From an uncultured SAR116 cluster alpha proteobacterium (lineage in GTDB: Bacteria; Pseudomonadota; Alphaproteobacteria; Puniceispirillales; Marisalimonadaceae): a stretch of 64,000 nt of DNA. Below, in pieces: positions 56,502 to 64,000 of this stretch. Location of the stretch: positions 1 through 64,000 of the forward strand of contig CABYED010000004.1 in the NCBI GenBank assembly GCA_902517815.1, read 5' to 3'. The translations under genes and the position numbers were made by a program. Below the pieces are notes generated by a model that was not told where the DNA came from, did not search any database, and saw nothing but the letters and a program-made list of their open reading frames with translations. Position 1 is the first letter of the stretch, and the number at the start of each line of letters is the position of its first letter.

Positions 56502-58055
56502 ATGTTTGATAAAAAAAATCGTTTTGTTTATGTAAGTACATTCTTATCAAAAATTCTTTTAATATTTAAAAATGTAATTGGCCTCATAAAATTTAATCGA
56601 AAAACTGATAAACCCGCTTCACAAAATTTTGTGAATTCTGAAAATAAAACTTATGAAGTTTCTGATATATCTGATGCTATTAATCAGGCTTTTGACAATA
56701 AACAAGAGACTGAAAGCTCAAATACAATAGACTTGAACAAATTAGAGAATAATGAAATTAAAGATAAGAAATTTGATTTACTAACGTCTTATTTTTTAGC
56801 TAATCCATCGTCAATCTTTTTAGTTTTAATAATTTCCCTTTTTCTAGGTGCTGGTTTTTGGGCAACTTTTACAGAATTAGATGAGGTAATTAGATGTAAT
56901 GGACAGGTGGTTCCAGCAAGTAATGCAAAAATTGTCCAATCTGAGTTTCAAGGTAAAGTTTCAACAATTAAAGTAGAAGTTGGGGATGTTGTAAAAAAAG
57001 GAGACACTTTACTTTTTCTAGATAGTTCTGAATTCTTGTCAGAAATAAATATTAATAAAGAAGATTATTTTTCTTCAATGGCTCTAATATCTAGATTAGA
57101 AGCAGAAGCAAATTTTACAGAACCAAGATTTGATAAAAAATTATTAGATGAGAGACCAGATTTAATGAATGCTCAGCTTCAGATTTTCAATTCAAGAATG
57201 AAGAAATTAAAAGATGAAGAAAAACTGCTTAGAAACGAGTTAGAAAGACTGATTTATAATATAGAAGAGGTAGAAGCTGATATCAATGCATCTGTTGAGG
57301 AAAGAAAATTCCTTAATGAAGAGTATGAAATTTTAAGTCCATTAGTTAAAAAAGGCTTTGAGCCAAGATTAAAGTTAGTTCAGATTTCTCAAAGACTTGC
57401 ATCCCTTGATAGTAAAATAATGAAATCTAAAGTAGCTATTCCTGGAATAAATATTGATATCAAAAAAATAACTCAAAAATTAAAAAATTTAAATACTGAC
57501 TTTGTTGCAAAAGCAAAAGAGGAAATTGTAGCCGCTAAAGATAGATATAATAAGTCAGTTTTGAAAAGTGAACAACTAGATAATCGATTGGAAGGAACAA
57601 GAATTATTGCTCCAGTTGATGGATTAATTTCTAAAGTTGAAATATCAACTATTGGTGCAATTGTGTCTTCTGGCACTGATTTATTTGAAATAATCCCCAC
57701 ATCAGATGAGTTGATTATAGAAGCTGAAGTAAGACCAGAAGATGTGGCTTTTGTAAAGTATGGCCAAAAAGCTAGGATAAGTGTAACTGCGTATGATCCA
57801 TCAGTATATGGCTTTTTAGATGGTGAAGTTCTAAATATTGCTGGAAACACCTCAGAAAAACCTGATGGTACAAAATACTTCCCAGCAAGAATTATTACTA
57901 AAACTAAAATATTTGATAAACAAAAAGACAAAAAGTTAGATATAATACCAGGGATGCAAGCTTCAGTCGAATTACAAGGTGATAAAAGAACTGTTTTAGA
58001 TTATCTTCTTACACCAATAAAAAAGCTTCAAAGAGAAGCTTTTACTGAAATGTGA
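56502..58055 (+). CDS. T1SS HlyD/LapC-family membrane fusion protein
   Basis: TM SSIFLVLIISLFLGAGFWATFTELDEVIRCNGQVVPASNAKIVQSEFQGKV; coiled coil; GTRIIAPVDGLISKVEISTIGAIVSSG. Confidence 0.92.
   Translation: MFDKKNRFVYVSTFLSKILLIFKNVIGLIKFNRKTDKPASQNFVNSENKTYEVSDISDAINQAFDNKQETESSNTIDLNKLENNEIKDKKFDLLTSYFLANPSSIFLVLIISLFLGAGFWATFTELDEVIRCNGQVVPASNAKIVQSEFQGKVSTIKVEVGDVVKKGDTLLFLDSSEFLSEININKEDYFSSMALISRLEAEANFTEPRFDKKLLDERPDLMNAQLQIFNSRMKKLKDEEKLLRNELERLIYNIEEVEADINASVEERKFLNEEYEILSPLVKKGFEPRLKLVQISQRLASLDSKIMKSKVAIPGINIDIKKITQKLKNLNTDFVAKAKEEIVAAKDRYNKSVLKSEQLDNRLEGTRIIAPVDGLISKVEISTIGAIVSSGTDLFEIIPTSDELIIEAEVRPEDVAFVKYGQKARISVTAYDPSVYGFLDGEVLNIAGNTSEKPDGTKYFPARIITKTKIFDKQKDKKLDIIPGMQASVELQGDKRTVLDYLLTPIKKLQREAFTEM
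58021..58043. terminator. Bidirectional hairpin at convergent gene ends
   Basis: AAAAGCTTC-AAAGA-GAAGCTTTT, perfect 9-bp stem at the 3' end of the HlyD-like CDS, facing the convergent protease gene. Confidence 0.45.
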
Positions 58056-58079
58056 TAAACTAAAATATAAGTATTAGTT

Positions 58080-58574
58080 CTAAATGATATCAGGATTGAT
58101 CGTTAGCAACTCATCATCATTCTTTATTGGTAATGGTGCAGGGTTAGGTGTTGGTGCAGGTGATGCTGTCCTGTCATGCTGGTCTGCATTATATGATCCA
58201 TTAACATCTCCTCGCAAGATAGCTGATAACTCTATATCCTTATCTTCTTCTAATACAATATCCATCTTATTGGTTTTAGTAGCTTTATCCCACAAGCTTG
58301 TATCATTCACCTTATCATAAAAACGCCACTCATCATCTCTTACCATACCTCTCGATCTGGATAAGACACCCATAACATCATCTATATTAATAATACCATC
58401 ACCATTCCAATCAGCGGCTAGCTTATGCTCATCACTCGTTGTTTGTGATATACCTCTTGATATAGATAGAACACCCATAACATCATCTATGTTAATAGCC
58501 CCATCTGTGTCTTGGTCATGTTCTACTCGAAGTTCATAAGAACCCTGATCAAGGTCAGTTTTATATTTATGACC
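58080..58574 (-). repeat. Dockerin-like C-terminal module, copy B
   Basis: GHKYKTDLDQGSYELRVEHDQDTDGAINIDDVMGVLSISRG...DDELLTINPDII; inverted relative to copy A. Confidence 0.85.
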
Positions 58575-61500
58575 AGCCTTTCCATTGTTCGCAACTAAAT
58601 TTATACCTAAAAAATCTTCCTCATTCTTACGATATAATTTCATGATAGGATCATCCATCCATAAAGATTGAACTCCGCCAGTTAACCATGCTTCTGAAGA
58701 CACACTTAAATTAATAGCATTTGCTTGGGACGAGTCATCTGAAAAGTCATCATAAATCTTTACAGAAAAAATTGAATCAATATATAAGCCCTCCTTATCA
58801 GTAACTCTTATATCAACATCATAAACACCGTAATAATAACCATCATTATCAATCAAAAAATTACCTTCATCGTCAGTAATTGTAATGTTGTTTCCTTCAT
58901 AATTACCGGACACTCCTTCTTTAAATAATAACTGGTCGTTTATTAGTCTAAACATCTCACCGTCAAGACCTGTAGTATCAAGTATGGAATAGATTAATTG
59001 ATTTCCATCTATATCAGCCTGATCAAGATCATATCCATAAATCGTCAGAACTTTCGCACCTTCTTCATTTTCGTATATTCTGTTTGGTAGATTTACTTCA
59101 GTTAAATTAACTGGTGCTTCATTAATATCATTTACATATATTGTTATTGGCAAACTATCTGTATAAACAAGATCAGATACATGAATATTAATTGTATAAA
59201 GTGATTTGTTTTCATAATTGGCTTCAGAAATTAAACGGACTTCTCCACTATAAGAATCAATAGTCAAAAAATTTGAATCATTTCCTGAAATTGAAAATAT
59301 TAGTTGATCATTATCTTTATCTATTGCTTCCGCAATATATACTGCAGTTTCTAAAGGAGAGTTTTCATCGATATTGACTGAATCAAAACTTGTTATTGTA
59401 GGAGCATTTTCTATCTCAAATTTAAATAAACTTAAGGAAGGATTAGAGGTGGAATTTTCAAAATTTTCGTAAAGTACTGAAATACTATCATTGTTTTTTA
59501 AAATAATTTCTATTTTATCTTCATCGTCAAAATTTAGTGTATTAATATTTTCAGTAATGTAAAAATTAGTAACTAAAATTTCATGACCTATTTCTCTTCC
59601 AAGGTAGTCAAATCTCTGTAAATATAGATCAGAATAGATATTATCTGTATTTTGCTTAAGTGACGAAAGTATTACAAACTGCTCACCATTGAAATTCTCT
59701 ATCTCATGAATTTTGTCACCAATTATTTGATCATTATCAAATCCAATTGGTATAAAATTATTTCCGTTTAGATAAGATACAGCATTTTCAAAATTTGAAG
59801 AAGAAGAGTTTTTAACGTATATTTCTACATTTTTGTCATTTAAATTTCCAACATTATTTACATCTTGATAGACAGATGGATTATTAACTACGAAACCGCT
59901 CTCAACTAATGGTATAATTTCGTTAGAAAAACTATTAGGTTCAGCAGGATTAGGTAATAAATTTGAATTATAACCAACAGTTGTATTACCCATCTTACTG
60001 TAGAATAAATTTTCATTTATTTCTACAAACTGAATAAAAACTTCATGAAACTGATCATCGTCCCCATCATTTAGGATATTAAAACCAATAATTTCAAGAT
60101 TTTTATCTGGATAAGAATAATGAACCGAATCCTTTAATCCAATTTCATTACCCTGCTCATCATATTTATTTAAAATTATAAATTCATATTTTTTAGTGGT
60201 TCCGTTTGATGAGTATATTAAACCATCGGTTTTTTCAGCAATATAAATAACATCTTCGTGGATAATTAAATCCTGATCCTTATTCTTGCTACCACTTGTC
60301 CTGATTGTTTCAAATGTTGAAATTATATTAAGTGTTTCGGGATCACGAAGAAGCACCCCTGATAAGCCACTTCTTGTGTCAATCTCATAAATTTCTACTA
60401 ATGTTTCAGAGTTATTAAGTGAACCAAAAGTTGAGTTTGAAAAAATTGAATTCCAAAAATCAGGATGTGCTCCTAAATTTATTTCGTGAGTTATCTCACC
60501 ATTATCTTTTAATCTAATTAATTTGTTTTGTGATGTGTCATCTTGTGCATAAATTAAAATTTCATCGTTATCATAAAAAGTGTCATATATCCTATTTAAA
60601 TTCAAATCATTAATATTAAAATTAGACGTTGAGTAATCACTTGAAGAAGTATCTAAATTATCAACAAAAACCATTATAGATTTTGTATCTGTTGCCTTAC
60701 CATCAGATACATCTATATCAAATAAATATCTGGACTTAATTTCAAAATTTGGAGAATTAATTATTTTAATTTCACCATTGGAATTATCAATTGTAAAGTA
60801 AGATGAATCTTCTCCTGACAAATTATATGAAAGCGCATCTTCATCCAGATCATTAGCTATAATTCTATAAATTGGATTATCAATTGAGGTATTATTATCT
60901 ATTATAATGAAAGAAGAACTTTCAATTGTAGGTGCTTGATTAAGTATAAGCTCATTTGGAGTTTTTAGGACATCTGTAAACTGTATATATTCAATTTCAT
61001 CAATTAATAATAATGCGTTAGAAAAGGATTGATTAGCATCATTAAAAATAGAAAAATTATTTGATTCAGAATTTTCAATAGTATAGAAGTCTGAGCTTGT
61101 AGAATTTATGTATATGTAGTCATTTCCTTCGCCACCAAAAACTTGATCCTGACCTCCAAAGTAATAAAAATTATCATTACCCAACCCAAGATTAATAATA
61201 TTGTTTGTAGAACTGTTATCGTAAATATTATCTTGGTAAGATGTGGCAACAAGATTTTCAATTATAGTTCCACTTGATGTATAAATTTGACCATATTGAT
61301 GGATTAACTGATCAGTTTCTAAGATCTGATTATTTGAAAGAGAAGACCACGAATCTTCTTCTAAGTTTACAAAAATTCCATTGCCTTGATTAGAAAAATT
61401 ATATTCATCAATTCCTCCATCATCTATAACAGATGATCTAGTGTAATGATTTGGATCCCATGAATATACATCTTCTCCAATATTTACGTTGTCACTTCCT

Positions 61501-62201
61501 CCATATATAAATTCAATTGCTTTAATATCAAAAGCCATAGGAGAATCTGGATAGATATAAGACTGATCATATGACATGACGGTCTGAATATTAAGAGTAT
61601 TGTTGTCAATTATATATCCATCATGTGGATGATCTAAGCCAAGTGCATGTCCTATTTCGTGGCTAACCAAATACTCATAATAACCGTCATTATCATTTGG
61701 TTTATAAAGAGAATCTATAAAAATGTCGCCACCAATTTCATCATTTGGCCAAGGAAAAAAAGCAAATCCACCACTTTGAAATAAAGGGTCTACATCTTGC
61801 CAAATCCCAAAATTTAATAAATGAAATCTAATTTCACCATAGATTGAATTAGTTTCATTAACTTCAACAAAATTAATTCCAGAGGCGTTACCCCAATCTT
61901 GAAGTGCATTATGGATGACGTTCTTTTCTGTTGGACTAAAAGATTGAAGTTCATAACCAGGAGTAGATAACAGGTTATTAATTGCAACTGGATCCATTTC
62001 ATATTCAAGAAAATCTTCAGCATAGCTATCATTCATTACAAAAGAACTAGCATCGGAAAAACTGTAATTCAAAGTAAGAGCTGTGCCTGGTTGACCTCCC
62101 CATTTATAGAAATAGATAGGTTCAGGAAGAAGAGTTTGTATCTCTATGTCATTTGGGTATGAACTTTCTGAAACTAAAGTAACCAATTTGTTCTCTAACA
62201 A
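58080..62201 (-). CDS. Serralysin/metzincin-type metalloprotease with cadherin-like and dockerin-like domains (1373 aa)
   Basis: HEIGHALGLDH zinc motif (61629-61661) and Met-turn TVMSYDQSY; RTX-like LGNDNFYYFGGQDQVFGGEGND; cadherin-like LDREDF-style repeats; dockerin-like tail. TTG start; start codon uncertain. Confidence 0.9.
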   Translation of the reverse strand: MLENKLVTLVSESSYPNDIEIQTLLPEPIYFYKWGGQPGTALTLNYSFSDASSFVMNDSYAEDFLEYEMDPVAINNLLSTPGYELQSFSPTEKNVIHNALQDWGNASGINFVEVNETNSIYGEIRFHLLNFGIWQDVDPLFQSGGFAFFPWPNDEIGGDIFIDSLYKPNDNDGYYEYLVSHEIGHALGLDHPHDGYIIDNNTLNIQTVMSYDQSYIYPDSPMAFDIKAIEFIYGGSDNVNIGEDVYSWDPNHYTRSSVIDDGGIDEYNFSNQGNGIFVNLEEDSWSSLSNNQILETDQLIHQYGQIYTSSGTIIENLVATSYQDNIYDNSSTNNIINLGLGNDNFYYFGGQDQVFGGEGNDYIYINSTSSDFYTIENSESNNFSIFNDANQSFSNALLLIDEIEYIQFTDVLKTPNELILNQAPTIESSSFIIIDNNTSIDNPIYRIIANDLDEDALSYNLSGEDSSYFTIDNSNGEIKIINSPNFEIKSRYLFDIDVSDGKATDTKSIMVFVDNLDTSSSDYSTSNFNINDLNLNRIYDTFYDNDEILIYAQDDTSQNKLIRLKDNGEITHEINLGAHPDFWNSIFSNSTFGSLNNSETLVEIYEIDTRSGLSGVLLRDPETLNIISTFETIRTSGSKNKDQDLIIHEDVIYIAEKTDGLIYSSNGTTKKYEFIILNKYDEQGNEIGLKDSVHYSYPDKNLEIIGFNILNDGDDDQFHEVFIQFVEINENLFYSKMGNTTVGYNSNLLPNPAEPNSFSNEIIPLVESGFVVNNPSVYQDVNNVGNLNDKNVEIYVKNSSSSNFENAVSYLNGNNFIPIGFDNDQIIGDKIHEIENFNGEQFVILSSLKQNTDNIYSDLYLQRFDYLGREIGHEILVTNFYITENINTLNFDDEDKIEIILKNNDSISVLYENFENSTSNPSLSLFKFEIENAPTITSFDSVNIDENSPLETAVYIAEAIDKDNDQLIFSISGNDSNFLTIDSYSGEVRLISEANYENKSLYTINIHVSDLVYTDSLPITIYVNDINEAPVNLTEVNLPNRIYENEEGAKVLTIYGYDLDQADIDGNQLIYSILDTTGLDGEMFRLINDQLLFKEGVSGNYEGNNITITDDEGNFLIDNDGYYYGVYDVDIRVTDKEGLYIDSIFSVKIYDDFSDDSSQANAINLSVSSEAWLTGGVQSLWMDDPIMKLYRKNEEDFLGINLVANNGKAGHKYKTDLDQGSYELRVEHDQDTDGAINIDDVMGVLSISRGISQTTSDEHKLAADWNGDGIINIDDVMGVLSRSRGMVRDDEWRFYDKVNDTSLWDKATKTNKMDIVLEEDKDIELSAILRGDVNGSYNADQHDRTASPAPTPNPAPLPIKNDDELLTINPDII

Positions 62202-62242
62202 TATTAATTTAAGTTATTATATGATAAAAATGAATATCCTAA

Positions 62243-62258
62243 TATGATAATAGTCACA
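62243..62258 (-). promoter_or_regulatory. CRP-like site upstream of metalloprotease gene
   Basis: Minus strand TGTGA-CTATTA-TCATA; TATAAT at 62221-62216, centre-to--10 29.5 bp. Confidence 0.62.
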
Positions 62259-62342
62259 CAAACAATTTATTTTTTTAATAAATGAATCATTGATTTTAAA
62301 AATGATCTTTTAGTTTTTTAATTTAATTAAAAAAATTATGTA

Positions 62343-63146
62343 TTAATATTGCGATATAAAATTTAATATTTTCTTAAAGATATTGAATTCATATAAATTA
62401 TTATGGCTTGCGTTATCAATAAAAAGAGTTTCTTTTGGTTCGGGAGCAGAATTAAAAACTTTTTTTCCTAATTCTATATTTATTACATTATCTTTTTTGC
62501 CATGTATGATTAGTAATGGTGATTTGATTTGCCTTATGATGCCAAGTATTTCAAAGCGATCTAATACCAACCACTTAGTAGGTAGATACCAATAGTGACG
62601 TGCAGCAACATCAGCTATTGAAGTGTAAGGAGCCTCCAGAATAGTTGAATGATATTTATTCTCTGTAGAGAGTTTTACAGCCAATCCACATCCCAGAGAT
62701 TCTCCATATAAAATAGTTTTTTGTTTAGATATATTTTGTTTAGATAAAAATTCTAAAGCCGCAACGCCATCTTTATAAAAACCATCCTCAGTTGGTTTGC
62801 CTGGATTTTCACCATAACCTCTATATTCAACTAATAATAAACCGTAGCCTTCATCTAAGAAAGGTGTGAATTTTTCTACTCTATGTCCTATATGTCCAGC
62901 ATTTCCGTGAAACACTACTAGGGTTTTTGTGTTTATAGAAGTTGGGTTTTTAAATAAAGCACTCAGAATTAATCCATCTGAGGTTTTAAAATTAATTTTT
63001 TTTAATCCTGTATTAGAATAAAAAAAAGGATCGAGTTTTTCTTTTGAGGGTAGGTATAATAGTGATCTTTGAAAGGTAAACATTATTAGAATGACGAATA
63101 AATAAACACCAATCACGTAAATCAAAATTGAAGTAATTTTTGTCAT
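62343..63146 (-). CDS. Membrane-anchored alpha/beta hydrolase (ABHD13/Bem46-like)
   Basis: N-terminal TM; VVFHGNAGHIGHR; YGESLGCGLA; IHGKKDNVI; SHNNLYEF. Confidence 0.87.
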   Translation of the reverse strand: MTKITSILIYVIGVYLFVILIMFTFQRSLLYLPSKEKLDPFFYSNTGLKKINFKTSDGLILSALFKNPTSINTKTLVVFHGNAGHIGHRVEKFTPFLDEGYGLLLVEYRGYGENPGKPTEDGFYKDGVAALEFLSKQNISKQKTILYGESLGCGLAVKLSTENKYHSTILEAPYTSIADVAARHYWYLPTKWLVLDRFEILGIIRQIKSPLLIIHGKKDNVINIELGKKVFNSAPEPKETLFIDNASHNNLYEFNIFKKILNFISQY

Positions 63147-63238
63147 TTATATTCACTACCAAAGTTAAATCTAAAAATTAATTTATAAAAATATTATGAA
63201 ATAAATAGATTTCCTATTAAAATTTTTATTATCAAAAA

Positions 63239-63640
63239 CTATAAAATTTTACCTTTACCTATATGAGCAATGCCTTCAATTTCAACATAAATATTTGGGT
63301 CAGCTAATTTAGATACCTCTACTAAAGAACAAGCTGGAAAGTTACCTTCAAAAAACTCAGCTCTTGCCTTCCAAACTCTTTTATTGTTCTGAATGCGAGT
63401 TACAAAAATTGTGAGTTTTGTAAAGTCTGCCATTTTCCCTCCTGCAGCCTCGATCAAAGCTTTATGTTTTTCGAATATTATTTTTGATTGCTCATATTCA
63501 TCTAACCCGTTGATAGTCACTCCATCGTCATCTCTGGATGTTAATCCAGCAATGTAGGCAATGCCATCACAGACAATACAGTTAGACCAAAGATTAGGTG
63601 CAGGTTCTTTTACTTTTGAACTAGTAAATCGAGTAATCAT
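63239..63640 (-). CDS. RidA (YjgF/YER057c/UK114) family protein
   Basis: CDGIAYIAGLTSRD, VTRIQNNKRVWKARAEFFEGNFPACSLVEVSKLADPNIYVEIEGIA. Confidence 0.88.
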   Translation of the reverse strand: MITRFTSSKVKEPAPNLWSNCIVCDGIAYIAGLTSRDDDGVTINGLDEYEQSKIIFEKHKALIEAAGGKMADFTKLTIFVTRIQNNKRVWKARAEFFEGNFPACSLVEVSKLADPNIYVEIEGIAHIGKGKIL

Positions 63641-63690
63641 TTAAAATTCCTTTCTTGGATAAGTTGATAAAATAATTGGTAAACGTGGCA

Positions 63691-64000
63691 TCAGTTATCA
63701 TAATTAAATTCTGAATCTATAGGAACTTTTATACCGTTAAGAAGATGATTAGTTTTTCCAGCTAATGATACAATTGACAAAAATTCTGCATATTGTTCAT
63801 CTGTCATCCCTTTGGATCTAGCTGCAGCAGTATGAGAGTGTACACAATACTCACAACTATTAGCTATAGACACAGCTGCATAGATGAGTTCCTTCGTCAT
63901 TGGATCCAGGTGGCTTGGCTTTGCCATTACTGATTTTACATCGTGCCAAGTTGATTCAAGTAGGGAAGGGTCAAATGAAAGATAATACCATAAGTTATTT
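63691..64000 (-). CDS. AhpD/carboxymuconolactone decarboxylase family protein, 5' end beyond window
   Basis: ELIYAAVSIANSCEYCVHSHTAAARSKGMT; the frame remains open and protein-like to the window edge (NNLWYYLSFDPSLLESTWHDVKSV|MAKPSH), so the track start at 63927 is probably internal. Confidence 0.82.
   Translation of the reverse strand, partial: NNLWYYLSFDPSLLESTWHDVKSVMAKPSHLDPMTKELIYAAVSIANSCEYCVHSHTAAARSKGMTDEQYAEFLSIVSLAGKTNHLLNGIKVPIDSEFNYDN

Noticed and set aside
28592-58574. Island as a transposon bounded by the two dockerin-like modules
   Set aside because: The modules are in-frame coding C-termini; no transposase, integrase or target-site duplication seen, so shared domain or gene conversion is simpler.
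20486-62201. Contractile injection, polyketide/NRPS or toxin-immunity locus as an explanation for the giant ORFs
   Set aside because: No KS/A/C-domain, sheath, VgrG or Rhs motifs; sequences are RTX/cadherin/Ig-like and sit with T1SS genes.

Overview
AT-rich bacterial chromosome segment, probably a marine alphaproteobacterium judging by gene content (taxon is inference only). Three parts: (1) ~0.4-20 kb, ordinary metabolic genes: SNase-like nuclease, DMT exporter, uracil-DNA glycosylase, PhyH dioxygenase, then a catabolic/uptake island (enolase-superfamily enzyme, cupin, MmgE/PrpD, two M20 amidohydrolases, aldehyde dehydrogenase, polar amino-acid ABC transporter, three-subunit HcnABC/LhpBEF-like dehydrogenase, DapA-family lyase). 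(2) ~20.4-62.2 kb, a ~42 kb surface-protein island: four very large RTX/type-I-secretion-type genes (2867, 1837, 4220 and 1373 aa), a TolC/LapB/HlyD-type T1SS operon, an outer-membrane-like FecR-TPR-barrel protein translationally coupled to a CHASE2 adenylate cyclase, and a small conserved-looking protein. (3) ~62.3-64 kb, alpha/beta hydrolase, RidA-family and AhpD/CMD-family genes. Most notable: CRP-type palindromes (TGTGA-N6-TCACA or one mismatch) sit just upstream of all four giant secreted-protein genes, three with class II spacing to a -10-like box, and a CHASE2 adenylate cyclase is encoded in the same island. This suggests a self-contained cAMP-controlled adhesin/protease secretion system with possible positive feedback. 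Other observations: a nearly perfect 677-bp duplication inside the 12.7-kb adhesin gene, a cupredoxin-like domain embedded in an RTX protein, a dockerin-like C-terminal module shared by two of the giant proteins, a lipobox in a T1SS-type adhesin, and a Shine-Dalgarno sequestered in a perfect 11-bp hairpin in the ABC-transporter operon. All domain calls are from reading motifs by eye; no searches were run.
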